From JALYXS01 sp051003795 (GTDB taxonomy: Bacteria > Acidobacteriota > Terriglobia > Bryobacterales > Bryobacteraceae): a stretch of 39,776 bases of DNA. The translations under genes and the position numbers were made by a program. The notes below the pieces were generated by a model. The model was given only the letters and a program-made list of their open reading frames with translations. It made no database searches and was not told the origin of the DNA. The DNA is taken from NCBI GenBank assembly GCA_051003795.1, contig JBPCKZ010000146.1:1-39776 (forward strand). The letters are read 5' to 3'. Shown piece after piece: positions 23,728-32,230 of this stretch; the first letter of the stretch is position 1; the number at the start of each line of letters is the position of its first letter.

Positions 23728-24852
23728 ATGCGCGTCTGCCTGGATTGCACGCCGCTCCTGGTCCGCAGCGGCGGCGTGAAAACTTATCTATACGAACTCC
23801 AGTCGCATTTGCGCCGGCTCGCGCCGGAAGGCGATTTCTCCACATTCCCGTTTCTGAACCGCGCCGGGCCTCTCGATCATGACGCCTCCGTGCTGGGACG
23901 CGCCTCCACGTTCGGCCGCATGCTGCTCTTGCATTTGTTGAACACCGGGCCGAATCCCGCGCTCGGCCTGTTGCTTCGCAACATCGACGTATTCCACGCT
24001 TCGAATCAAATTCGCAATCCGCCGCGGCGCGCGCGCCTCACCACGATGGTTCACGACATGACCAGCTGGCTGCTTCCGGAAGTACACACGCCCGCGAATG
24101 CCGCCAACGACAAAGCCTTCTCGGAAAATATCGTGAAGCGGGCCCACGGCATTATCGTTCCATCCGAAAGCTCGCGCAACGATGCGATCGAGATTCTCAG
24201 CCTCGACCCCGCGCGCGTGAAAGTGATCCACCATGGGATCTCCGATGCCTATTTCCGGAATCCGGAACTTTCGCCGGAGACCAGGGCGCGGTACAAGCTT
24301 GGTCGTGCGCTCGATCGCCCGTATGTGCTTTTCGTCGGCACCATCGAACCGCGCAAAAATCTCGACCGTCTCCTCGATGCGTACTCGGCGCTCACCCCCG
24401 AAATACGGAACGAGTTTGAGTTGATCGTTGCCGGGCCGGTCGGATGGGCCAGCGAGAACACGATCGAGCGGTTGAAATCCGGCTTGCCGGGCACGCGTTA
24501 CCTGGGCTATGTGCCCGAAGAGCACCTCCCCGGACTCACGGCCGGCGCAAGCTTGTTCGTCTATCCATCCCTGTATGAAGGCTTCGGCTTTCCCGTCGCG
24601 CAAGCCATGGCCGCCGGAGTGCCCGTGATAACGTCGAATAACTCTTCGCTGCCCGAAGTTGCCGGAGACGCAGCCCGGCTCATCGATCCACGCAGTACCC
24701 AAGAGATCCGGACGGCGCTGGCGGATCTTCTGCTTTCGCCGTCGCTACGGTCCAGCATGTCGGCCCGCGGCCGGGAACGCGCACAATGCTTCCAATGGAC
24801 CGAATGCGCCCGAAAAACGTGGGCGTTCTTCGAGCACGTGAGCGGAATGTAA
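23728..24852 (+). CDS. GT4-family glycosyltransferase
   Basis: The 374-residue protein has a GT-B fold of family GT4. The N-terminal domain opens MRVCLDCTPLLVRSGGVKTY and includes TMVHDMTSW and GIIVPSESSRND; the C-terminal domain has YVLFVGTIEPRKNLDRLLDA, YLGYVPEEHLPGL and the donor-binding region LYEGFGFPVAQAMAAGVPVI. In the usual EX7E motif the second glutamate is replaced by glutamine (EGFGFPVAQ). Relatives transfer mannose or other hexoses to lipid-linked polysaccharide in the cytoplasm. It is the first gene of the polysaccharide locus, with the next gene starting 18 bases downstream. Substrate cannot be predicted. Confidence 0.9.
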   Translation: MRVCLDCTPLLVRSGGVKTYLYELQSHLRRLAPEGDFSTFPFLNRAGPLDHDASVLGRASTFGRMLLLHLLNTGPNPALGLLLRNIDVFHASNQIRNPPRRARLTTMVHDMTSWLLPEVHTPANAANDKAFSENIVKRAHGIIVPSESSRNDAIEILSLDPARVKVIHHGISDAYFRNPELSPETRARYKLGRALDRPYVLFVGTIEPRKNLDRLLDAYSALTPEIRNEFELIVAGPVGWASENTIERLKSGLPGTRYLGYVPEEHLPGLTAGASLFVYPSLYEGFGFPVAQAMAAGVPVITSNNSSLPEVAGDAARLIDPRSTQEIRTALADLLLSPSLRSSMSARGRERAQCFQWTECARKTWAFFEHVSGM

Positions 24853-24870
24853 TAAAATCGAGGGTTCGGC

Positions 24871-25242
24871 ATGAATATACACGAGCTCGAGGCCCGTCTT
24901 CGCGCGCACCTCGGACAGCCCGGTTGGCCGGAGCCGCCGCAACTGAAGAGTGCCGATTGGAGTACGCTTGCGCAACTAGTTGCGGATATCCATCGCGAGG
25001 CGGATCTCATCGGAGCCGTTCCCGAGAAATACCCGCGCCACGTCGAACTTGTCATCCGTTTCGTTCACGCGCTGCTTCCCTGGTACACGCGCCCGCTCCG
25101 CGCGTTCGGCGGAGATTGCGCGAGCGCGTTCGACGAGCTACTGAAACACGTTGCCGGAATCGCGCGGAATCAGAACAAGATACTCGCGAGGCTGGACCGG
25201 CTGGAGCGAAGTCTCCAAGATTCCGGGCGGCAAGCGCCGTGA
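24871..25242 (+). CDS. Small helical/coiled-coil protein coupled to glycosyltransferase
   Basis: The 123-residue protein reads MNIHELEARLRAHLGQPGWP, then HREADLIGAVP, a hydrophobic-aromatic block HALLPWYTRPLRAFGGD, and a C-terminal heptad-like helix ELLKHVAGIARNQNKILARL, DRLERSLQ. No enzyme motif is visible. GAGGG just before the ATG is a reasonable ribosome site. It ends in a GTGA overlap with the triple glycosyltransferase. A gene of the same design, with a LLWW-PRAF block then a coiled coil, precedes the glycosyltransferase on the minus strand at 32227. It could be a membrane-surface or length-control partner of the glycosyltransferase; this is inference. Confidence 0.72.
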   Translation: MNIHELEARLRAHLGQPGWPEPPQLKSADWSTLAQLVADIHREADLIGAVPEKYPRHVELVIRFVHALLPWYTRPLRAFGGDCASAFDELLKHVAGIARNQNKILARLDRLERSLQDSGRQAP

Positions 25243-28200
25243 GCCCTAAGCCGCGCCGGGTCGGCATTCTTCTGAACTCGCTGCAATACGGCGATGCCGT
25301 GAGCAACCACTGCAGGCTGCTCAAAGCTCGTTTCCGCGAGATCGGAATTGCGGCCGAAATCTATGCGGAATCGTTTGAAGATAAGGTTGCGAGCGAAGGG
25401 CTTCCGGCGTCAAGGCTGCTTGAAAACGCGGACGCGAACGATATCCTGTTGCACCAGTTCTACAACGACACCGCGCTGATTCCACTGGTGGAACAATTTC
25501 CCGGGCGGCGCGTAATGCAGTATCACAACATCACTCCGCCCGAATATTTTCTCGAAGGCAGCCCGGTTTACAATTCCTGCCGCCGCGGATTGCGCCTGGC
25601 GTGTTCGCTCGCGCCGCTTTACGACCTCGCGCTCGGCATGACTGAGTTCAGCCGCGGCGATCTCGAAAAGATGAGATATTCGCCGACCGGCGTGGCGCCG
25701 CTCTTCATTGATCTTGAAGCGCTGACCGCGAGGGGAGCCAGAGTAAAGGGCCAGCGCTCCACGGATGGACTCACGACGTTCCTATTCGTCGGACGGGTGG
25801 CGCCGAACAAGAGATTCGAAGATCTGCTCGAGTTCATCGCCGCGTACAAATCGCTCGGCAAGAACGCCCGGTTGATCGCAGTCGGCGATGACCGGCAGAT
25901 TCCCGAGTACACCGAACGCCTGTTGAAACTTGCGCGCAAGCTCGCTCTGAGGCCCGGCGTCGATTTCGTTTTCACCGGGAAAATTTCGGATGCCGAAGGT
26001 GCCGATTCTTACCGCGGCGCCGACGCGTTTCTTTGCATGAGCGAGCATGAAGGGTTCTGCGCGCCGTTGCTCGAAAGCATGGCATTCGATCTCCCCACGT
26101 TCGCTTATGCAACGCCCGCATGCGAGGAAGCAATGGGGGGCGCGGGCGTGCTGTTTCGCGAAAAGAACTTTTCGGCTATGGCGGAAACCGTGGCCGCAAT
26201 CCTCGAAGACCCTTCCCGTCGCGCGGAAATTCTGGCCGGCGAACGCAAGCGGCTTCAAGATTTCCGGCCCGATGAACAACGGAAGACGCTGTCCGCGTTG
26301 CTCGACCGAATCGCATCCTTGCCCTCGCGAGCCGCCGCGTTCTCTTCGCCCCGCGTTAGCGTCGTGATCAATACGTTCAATCGCGGCGCGTATATCGACC
26401 GGTGTCTTCAAAGCCTTCAAAAGCAGACATATCGAAACTTCGAAGTCGTCGTCGTGAATGGGCCTTCGACGGACGATACCGCTAAACGGCTCGAAGCCCA
26501 CAAGGACAAAATCCATATCGCGCAAACCGATTCGCGCGTGCTTTGCGTCTCGCGCAACATCGGGATCCGCGAAGGCCGTGGCGAGTTAATCGCTTTCATG
26601 GACGACGACGCTGTCGCGGAACCCGACTGGCTGCGTGAACTCGCTTTCGCTTTCGCCGATCCCGCGGTTGGCGCGGCGGGAGGCTTGGTTTATCGCATGC
26701 ACGGTCGCACCGTCGAGTTCCGCAACGGCACCATCGACCGGAAAGGAAGCGTGCAGTGGGATCTCCCCCAGCCTGGCCAACATTGGGATTGGGAGGAAGA
26801 CCGGCTCAACACAGTCTCCGGGAATTGTTGCATGTTCCGCCGCTCCGCGCTTGAACAAATCGGCGGATTCGATGAAGAGATCGAGTATTATCACGACGAG
26901 GCGGATGTCGTCATGCGGCTGCAGACCGCCGGTTTTCGCACGCTGCATCGTCCGCGCGCCGTGGTCTTTCACGAAGCCGCGCAATCTCACAATCGAGCCG
27001 GGCCTCATCGTCTCAACTGGTTCATCGTCGTCAAGAACACGCTCTACGTCGCGCTCAAAAACTACAGTGGGCCCGGCGATCGACGCGCGGCGGGCCGCCA
27101 AATCGCGGCGCAAATCGTTCGCGAACGAATGAAGAGCATTTGGAATTGGTGGATGCGGCGCGAAATCGCGTTCGGCGATCTCTGGCATATGGAGGCGCAA
27201 TGCGTGCGCGGCATTCGCGCAGGTCTGCGCAAAGGGCTGCATCCCTCGCCGAAGCTGGTGAACTTCGGCCCCGTTGCGGACGGCGCCGGCTTCCGTCCAT
27301 ACCCCGTGGCCGAGCCGGCGCAGCTTTCCGTCTGCCTGTTGAGCCAATCGCTTCCGCATACGTCGCCCGGCGGAGTCGGCACTTACACCGTGGCGCTGGC
27401 GCGCGGACTTCGCGATCTCGGCTGCGCCGTTCACATCGTGACTCGCGCGAACCAAGACACCACGGAGTTGCGCGACGGCATCTGGCATCACGGCACGCCC
27501 GCTTTGCCGGTGGCGCGCGCGCTCGGCTTGAATGGAAATTTCCCGAGCGCGGTGCGCAATTTGGATTACAGCCGAGGCGTTTGGAGCAAGGTGCTGGAGA
27601 TCGCCGCGCGGTGGGGACTGGATATATTGGAAGCGCCTCTGTGGGACGCGGAAGGGCTGGTGGCCGCTATTGAAAACCGCTTGCCGGTGGTGATCCGGCT
27701 CGTCTCGCCGATGTTCAAAGTGATGGAGACGCAGGGCTGGCCCGCGACTCCCGATCTCGATCTCTGCTGCGAACTCGAGGGCCTCGCGGCCCGGCGCGCG
27801 TCGGGCGTGGTCGGCAGCACGCGCGCCATCCTGTCGAGTGTGTCGGAGCGTTACCAGCTTCAGCCCGCTCAAGCCGAGGTGATTCCGTTCGGCCTCGACC
27901 TTCCACGCCGCGCTCCTTCCACAAGTCCGGCGGATTCGAAACGGGTCTTGTTTGTCGGCAGGCTCGAACGGCGGAAGGGCATTCACGTACTTCTGGAAGC
28001 GATCCCGCGCGTTCTCGAAGCGTGCCCCGCCGCCGTTTTCGACATCGTCGGGAGCGACGTTGAGTTGTCGAGCGCCGAATCGTGGCGCCACGCGCATCCC
28101 GAACAACGCGATCGGGTTTTGTTCCACGGAGAGGTGAGCGATGAAAGCTTGTCGCGATTTTACGACGACTGCTATGTCTTGGCGGCGCCGTCGCTTTACG

Positions 28201-28898
28201 AATCGTATGGGCTGATTTTCGTGGAAGCGATGGCGCGCGGGAAGACCGTTGTAGGAACGAACGCCGGGGGAATTCCCGAAGTCGTTCGCCACGGCGAAAC
28301 CGGTTTGCTGGTTCCGCCGGGAGACTCCACCGCGCTCGCGAACGCTCTGATTCACGTGTTGGAAGACGAGCCGGATCGCAATCGGATGGCACTCGCGGCA
28401 TCCGGGAATTACGCGAAACATTTCTCGCAGGAGGCCATGGCGCGCGGCACGCTGGAGTTTTACCGAAAGGTGATCTGTTCTCACAAGAGCGGCGAGGAGG
28501 AGGTATGGAAGGGTAGTGCGGTCGATTTCGACCGGCCCGTTTCCGCGAACATCGAGTGGGAACCGCTTGCCCAGTGCCTTTGCCTAACCAATGGGACAGG
28601 CGAGTCGCAGGTGCTTTGCCAAGGGCCTAATATTTCGCTCAAAGGCGGTAATTACCGAGCTGAGTTCGCGCTCTGGACCGGCGCGTCTCGTGGCACCGTC
28701 GATGTTTTCAACGCGGCATTCGGGATCTTCGAATCGCGTGAATTATCCGGCAATGATTTTCCGTTGGGCCGCGCATCGATTTTTCAATTATTTTTCAGCG
28801 TTCCCGATTCCGGCGCGGACGGAATGCAATTTCGCGTGCACTCGGCCGGCGGAGCTAAAATCTATGTTCGCCGGATAAGCGTGGTTCGTTGCCGATGA
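25239..28898 (+). CDS. Multidomain glycosyltransferase (GT4-like + GT2 + GT4 + C-terminal beta-rich domain)
   Basis: The start is GTG at 25239 in a GTGA overlap, giving 1219 residues; the open frame upstream is a shadow of the two preceding genes. Residues about 1-365 form a GT-B transferase (MQYHNITPPEYF, FLFVGRVAPNKRFEDLLEF, MSEHEGFCAPLLESMAFDLP with intact EX7E). Residues about 370-640 form a GT2 domain (VSVVINTFNRGAYIDRCLQS, FMDDDAVAEPDWLREL, GGFDEEIEYYHDEADVVMRL). Residues about 690-1075 form a second GT4 (SPGGVGTYTVALARGLRDLG, VLFVGRLERRKGIHVLLEAI, LYESYGLIFVEAMARG). Residues about 1085-1219 are beta-rich without enzyme motifs, possibly carbohydrate-binding. Three transferases in one chain suggest assembly of a repeat unit or linker. 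It overlaps wzm by ATGA. Confidence 0.9.
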   Translation: MSPKPRRVGILLNSLQYGDAVSNHCRLLKARFREIGIAAEIYAESFEDKVASEGLPASRLLENADANDILLHQFYNDTALIPLVEQFPGRRVMQYHNITPPEYFLEGSPVYNSCRRGLRLACSLAPLYDLALGMTEFSRGDLEKMRYSPTGVAPLFIDLEALTARGARVKGQRSTDGLTTFLFVGRVAPNKRFEDLLEFIAAYKSLGKNARLIAVGDDRQIPEYTERLLKLARKLALRPGVDFVFTGKISDAEGADSYRGADAFLCMSEHEGFCAPLLESMAFDLPTFAYATPACEEAMGGAGVLFREKNFSAMAETVAAILEDPSRRAEILAGERKRLQDFRPDEQRKTLSALLDRIASLPSRAAAFSSPRVSVVINTFNRGAYIDRCLQSLQKQTYRNFEVVVVNGPSTDDTAKRLEAHKDKIHIAQTDSRVLCVSRNIGIREGRGELIAFMDDDAVAEPDWLRELAFAFADPAVGAAGGLVYRMHGRTVEFRNGTIDRKGSVQWDLPQPGQHWDWEEDRLNTVSGNCCMFRRSALEQIGGFDEEIEYYHDEADVVMRLQTAGFRTLHRPRAVVFHEAAQSHNRAGPHRLNWFIVVKNTLYVALKNYSGPGDRRAAGRQIAAQIVRERMKSIWNWWMRREIAFGDLWHMEAQCVRGIRAGLRKGLHPSPKLVNFGPVADGAGFRPYPVAEPAQLSVCLLSQSLPHTSPGGVGTYTVALARGLRDLGCAVHIVTRANQDTTELRDGIWHHGTPALPVARALGLNGNFPSAVRNLDYSRGVWSKVLEIAARWGLDILEAPLWDAEGLVAAIENRLPVVIRLVSPMFKVMETQGWPATPDLDLCCELEGLAARRASGVVGSTRAILSSVSERYQLQPAQAEVIPFGLDLPRRAPSTSPADSKRVLFVGRLERRKGIHVLLEAIPRVLEACPAAVFDIVGSDVELSSAESWRHAHPEQRDRVLFHGEVSDESLSRFYDDCYVLAAPSLYESYGLIFVEAMARGKTVVGTNAGGIPEVVRHGETGLLVPPGDSTALANALIHVLEDEPDRNRMALAASGNYAKHFSQEAMARGTLEFYRKVICSHKSGEEEVWKGSAVDFDRPVSANIEWEPLAQCLCLTNGTGESQVLCQGPNISLKGGNYRAEFALWTGASRGTVDVFNAAFGIFESRELSGNDFPLGRASIFQLFFSVPDSGADGMQFRVHSAGGAKIYVRRISVVRCR

Positions 28899-29671
28899 TA
28901 TCCAAGGTTCGCGAAGTTCTTGAATACCGCGATTTCTTCGTCCAGCTTGTGTCCCTTCAATTGCGGCAGCGGTATCAATATTCCGTGCTCGGTTTTCTTT
29001 GGACGCTGGTGAACCCGATTCTGGTGCTGCTCAGCTTCACGGTGATCTTCTCTTACATAAATCACCAAAACATGCGCGAGTACGGCGTCTACTTCTTCAG
29101 CGGGTATTTACCGTGGACGTTTTTCGCAAACACCAGTTCCGCGGCAACGGAATCCGTGGTTGGGAACGCCTCGTATGTCACGCGTATTCATCTTCCCGCC
29201 GCCATTCTCCCGCTCGCGAGCGTCGCGCTCAACATCGTGGACCTGTTCGCGAGCCTGCTGGTCCTGACGGTCGTGATGACTCTGGTGGGCGCGAAATTCT
29301 CGGCCGCCTTGCTGATTCTTCCGGTATCGATCTGCCTGTTGGTCGTGTTCGTTTCGGGTCTCGCGCTGCTTTTCTCGGTCTTGAACGTTTTCATGCGCGA
29401 CTTCCGCCATCTGCTCACGTCCATGCTGTTCATCGGCTTCTTCCTTTCGCCGGTTCTCTTCAAGCTCGAAAGCCTTCCCGCGAATGCCCGACGCTTGTTC
29501 GCGCTCAATCCGATGGTGCCGTTTCTGAATCTCTTTCAAGCGCCGATCTCGCGAGGCACTCTGCCCTCGGCGGAAGATCTTGCGGCCGCGGCGTTCATCG
29601 CGACCGCCACGCTGCTCGCCGCCGCTTACTGCTTCTTCCGCTCCGAAAACCGGTTTTATTATTACGTATGA
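28895..29671 (+). CDS. wzm: ABC-2 type polysaccharide export permease (Wzm-like)
   Basis: The 258-residue protein has the family N-terminus, FFVQLVSLQLRQRYQYSVLG and FLWTLVNPILVLL, and six predicted membrane helices, among them LLSFTVIFSYI, LPLASVALNIVDLFASLLVL, LLILPVSICLLVVFVSGLAL and a last one near FIATATLLAAAYCFF. The segment YFFSGYLPWTFFANTS is typical of Wzm/TagG permeases, which move lipid-linked O-antigen, capsule or teichoic-acid-like polymers across the inner membrane. ATG at 28895 overlaps the stop of the glycosyltransferase gene, and its own stop overlaps the wzt start, both as ATGA. Confidence 0.93.
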   Translation: MISKVREVLEYRDFFVQLVSLQLRQRYQYSVLGFLWTLVNPILVLLSFTVIFSYINHQNMREYGVYFFSGYLPWTFFANTSSAATESVVGNASYVTRIHLPAAILPLASVALNIVDLFASLLVLTVVMTLVGAKFSAALLILPVSICLLVVFVSGLALLFSVLNVFMRDFRHLLTSMLFIGFFLSPVLFKLESLPANARRLFALNPMVPFLNLFQAPISRGTLPSAEDLAAAAFIATATLLAAAYCFFRSENRFYYYV

Positions 29672-30429
29672 CGACGTGCAATGCTGTCGCGACCGGCGCC
29701 GCCGTTCAACTCTCCGGCGTGGGCGTGCGATATCGCCTCATGACCGAGCGCGACAGAACGCTCAAGGGACGGGTTCTTTCGGCGCTGTCTTCCGGGCGAA
29801 CCGTCTCCACCGAATTCTGGGCCTTGCGCGGCGTCGATCTGGAATTCGAGAAAGGGCAGGTCGTCGGAATCCTCGGCACGAATGGGTCCGGCAAGAGCAC
29901 CTTGCTTAGAGTGATTTCCGGCATTATCCAGCCGGCCGAGGGCACCGTGCAAACACATGGGCGGATCAGTCCGATTCTCGAACTCGCCGGCACGCTGCAC
30001 CCGGATCTCAACGGCCGGGAAAATGCCATCCTCTACGGCAGTTTGCACAAAATTTCGAAAGATCGAATGCAAGAGGCCTTGCCGCGCGTAATTGAATTTT
30101 CGGAATTGGGCGCCTTCTTCGAGGTGCCGCTGAAAGCGTACTCGTCGGGCATGATCGCGCGCCTGGCTTTTGCTCTCGCGACGCAGTTTAAACCCGAGAT
30201 CCTGTTGGTGGACGAAGCTCTTTCGGTCGGCGATGAGCATTTTCAGAAGAAGTCTTACTTCCGCATGCGCAAGTTGATCGAAGATGGCAACCTGGTGATC
30301 ATCACGTCGCACAACTCGGCATTACTGGAGCAGATCTGCAACCGGATGATTCTGATCTCGAAGGGCGCCGTAGTGGGGGATGGAGCGCCATCGAAAGTAG
30401 TGGCGCAATACCGCCGCGAATTTATTTGA
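29668..30429 (+). CDS. wzt: ABC polysaccharide exporter ATP-binding protein (Wzt-like, no C-terminal domain)
   Basis: The 253-residue ATPase powers the Wzm permease. It carries Walker A GTNGSGKST, the YSSGMIARLAFALA signature typical of Wzt/TagH in place of LSGGQ, Walker B ILLVDEAL followed by SVGDEHFQKK, and the switch histidine in ITSHN. The N-terminal VQLSGVGVRYRL and the STEFWALRGVDLEFEKGQVV strand region fit the family. It ends soon after the ATPase domain, so the C-terminal carbohydrate-binding domain that lets some Wzt proteins recognise a chain-end cap is absent. Its stop is only 4 bases from the end of the convergent TPR gene. Confidence 0.93.
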   Translation: MTTCNAVATGAAVQLSGVGVRYRLMTERDRTLKGRVLSALSSGRTVSTEFWALRGVDLEFEKGQVVGILGTNGSGKSTLLRVISGIIQPAEGTVQTHGRISPILELAGTLHPDLNGRENAILYGSLHKISKDRMQEALPRVIEFSELGAFFEVPLKAYSSGMIARLAFALATQFKPEILLVDEALSVGDEHFQKKSYFRMRKLIEDGNLVIITSHNSALLEQICNRMILISKGAVVGDGAPSKVVAQYRREFI

Positions 30430-30433
30430 GCGT

Positions 30434-31168
30434 CTAATTGCCGCGTTTGCCGCGCTTCGGCTTCGGCATCGTCGAAAGCCGGTGGGCCGCCGCCGCGCGC
30501 ACATGCGGATCGGCATGCAAACTCTCCGCGATGCGCGTGTAGCACTCCGCCGCCGCCTCCGAATTCCGCGCGCGCTCGTGGATTTCGGCAAGAAGCTGCC
30601 GCGCATCCACGGCGGGGGACCCGTCTTCGACATTATCGAGGAGCGCGCGAAGTTCCGCCTCGCCCCGGTCCGCTTCGCCGATGCGAAGAAGGCATCGCGC
30701 GTATTTCACCCGGATAGGATCGGCTGGGCCGTCCAGCAGGTTCTTGTACATTTCCGCCGCTTCCGCATAATCTTCCGCCGCGCATAGCAGGTCGGCCAAG
30801 TGCAAACGCGCCAGACTGACGAGCTGCGGCCAATCGTGGGCCAGCTTCAAACACCGTCGATGGCAGTCGAGCGCCTCAAACCAGCTCCCTAGCCGTTCCA
30901 GGCAAAGACCGAGGCGGAACCACGCGTTGGAATGGACATTGGGTTCCGCGACGGGGTACTGAAGCGTTCGACGGTACAACGCCGCGGCGGCGCGGTCCTC
31001 ACCGAACGACTCCATTGAAAATCCGATATCGAACAGGCACTGTGCCGTCCAGTCGTCGGCGTCGTCGCACGGGGCGGTAAGGCCATCGCTCAGTTCCAGC
31101 GCTCGAAATGTTGGATCTTTTTGGCGCGCGGCGAGTAGTTCCGAGATCCGGTCGCGGAGATGAGTCAC
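30434..31168 (-). CDS. TPR-repeat protein of the polysaccharide locus
   Basis: The 244-residue protein starts at GTG (31168) and consists mainly of tetratricopeptide-like helix pairs: CLFDIGFSMESFGEDRAAAA, NAWFRLGLCLERLGSWFEAL, SLARLHLADLLCAAEDYAEA, RVKYARCLLRIGEADRGEAE, DARQLLAEIHERARNSEAAA, ending with the basic stretch PKPKRGKRGN. There is no signal peptide or membrane helix. It lies 12 bases downstream of a glycosyltransferase gene on the same strand and is likely co-transcribed with it. TPR proteins in polysaccharide loci often scaffold assembly complexes; that role is inferred here. Confidence 0.82.
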   Translation of the reverse strand: MTHLRDRISELLAARQKDPTFRALELSDGLTAPCDDADDWTAQCLFDIGFSMESFGEDRAAAALYRRTLQYPVAEPNVHSNAWFRLGLCLERLGSWFEALDCHRRCLKLAHDWPQLVSLARLHLADLLCAAEDYAEAAEMYKNLLDGPADPIRVKYARCLLRIGEADRGEAELRALLDNVEDGSPAVDARQLLAEIHERARNSEAAAECYTRIAESLHADPHVRAAAAHRLSTMPKPKRGKRGN

Positions 31169-31180
31169 GGAAATTCTATT

Positions 31181-32230
31181 CTAGCGAAACAGCGCCAGCA
31201 CGCGATCCAATCGCTTTTCAACATCCTCCGCGGAGAAGAACCGCGCGCGCGCGCGTTGGCCCGCAATCAGACGGTCTCTACAATCTCGATCCGAAAGCAC
31301 AATTCCGATGGTCTCCGCAATTTCGGGCCATCGTTTTTGTCGGACGAGCACGCCGGCCCCGCCCATGGTCTCCCCGACAGCGCCCGCGTCGAACGCGATT
31401 ACCGGAACATGGAGCCGCATCCCTTCCACCAGCGGTACGCAGAAACCTTCATGCTCGCTCATTGAAAGCAAAACGTCCGCTGCATTGTAGTGCGCCATCA
31501 GGGCGGCCTGCGGCACGCGGCCAGTGAAGATCGCATTCGGCAAATTGAGCCGCGCGACGAGCCGCTTCAGCCTCGCGAGATACGCCTCCGCTCCGTCCCA
31601 AGCGCCAATCAGGATCAGTCTGCTCTTCGGTTCGATGAATCGCCGGAAGTAGTCGAAAATCAAAAGGCAGTCTTCCAGATGTTTTTGCGGAACGATTCGT
31701 CCGACAGAAATGATATTCGTCCATTCGTCCCCGCCGCGCTTCGAATCGCCATGCGGATCGCCATACAGCGACTCATTCAGCACGTAAGGAAATACGACCG
31801 TATTTCGAAAGCCCGCCGCTTGGAGTTCCCGCGCGTTGAAGCTGGAGTCGGCTAGCGCCAGGGCGACGGAGTTGGCGTACAACGGAAGCGCGGCGCGGGC
31901 CTGTTCCGATCCCTCGGCCAATCCCTTGCGCAATCCGGCCAGGTAGTGAGCGGGCGTTACGTTGTGATATCGCAGAACTCGCTTGGCGCGGCATGCGAAC
32001 ACTTCCACGTAGACGGGAGAGGAATGCGAAAAGTGAACCAACAGGACATCGTTCGCGCCGCCCGCATACTCGCGCCAGGGCCGTACCTCCGGCGCGAGTG
32101 CCGCGTCAGCCACTTCGCAGAAAACATCCGACGGCACCCCGCGCGCTTTCAGCATCCCGGCGAGCGCCAGAACCTCATTGCCCACCGCATCGCCTTCCCG
32201 GATCTCGGGATGGAACTGATCGATTCTCAA
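31181..32230 (-). CDS. GT4-like glycosyltransferase
   Basis: The 349-residue GT-B protein starts at TTG (32230) in a TTGA overlap with the coiled-coil gene upstream. It opens MRIDQFHPEIREGDAVGNEV and has VLRYHNVTPAHYL, IISVGRIVPQKHLEDCLLIF, AIFTGRVPQAALMAHYNAAD and MSEHEGFCVPLVEGMRLHVP with a complete EX7E motif. These segments closely parallel the first domain of the triple glycosyltransferase (YHNITPPEYF, MSEHEGFCAPLLESM), so the two look like paralogues on opposite strands around wzm-wzt. Donor and acceptor sugars are unknown. Confidence 0.9.
   Translation of the reverse strand: MRIDQFHPEIREGDAVGNEVLALAGMLKARGVPSDVFCEVADAALAPEVRPWREYAGGANDVLLVHFSHSSPVYVEVFACRAKRVLRYHNVTPAHYLAGLRKGLAEGSEQARAALPLYANSVALALADSSFNARELQAAGFRNTVVFPYVLNESLYGDPHGDSKRGGDEWTNIISVGRIVPQKHLEDCLLIFDYFRRFIEPKSRLILIGAWDGAEAYLARLKRLVARLNLPNAIFTGRVPQAALMAHYNAADVLLSMSEHEGFCVPLVEGMRLHVPVIAFDAGAVGETMGGAGVLVRQKRWPEIAETIGIVLSDRDCRDRLIAGQRARARFFSAEDVEKRLDRVLALFR

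Noticed and set aside
24786..25238. N-terminal extension of the triple glycosyltransferase by 151 codons
   Set aside because: It overlaps two genes in other frames and is low-complexity; the GTG at 25239 directly precedes the first glycosyltransferase strand and forms a GTGA junction.
26586..28484. A 632-codon minus-strand open frame
   Set aside because: It lies wholly antisense to the triple glycosyltransferase, is rich in Arg/His/Ala shadow sequence and has no recognisable domain; GC-rich coding DNA often opens this frame.
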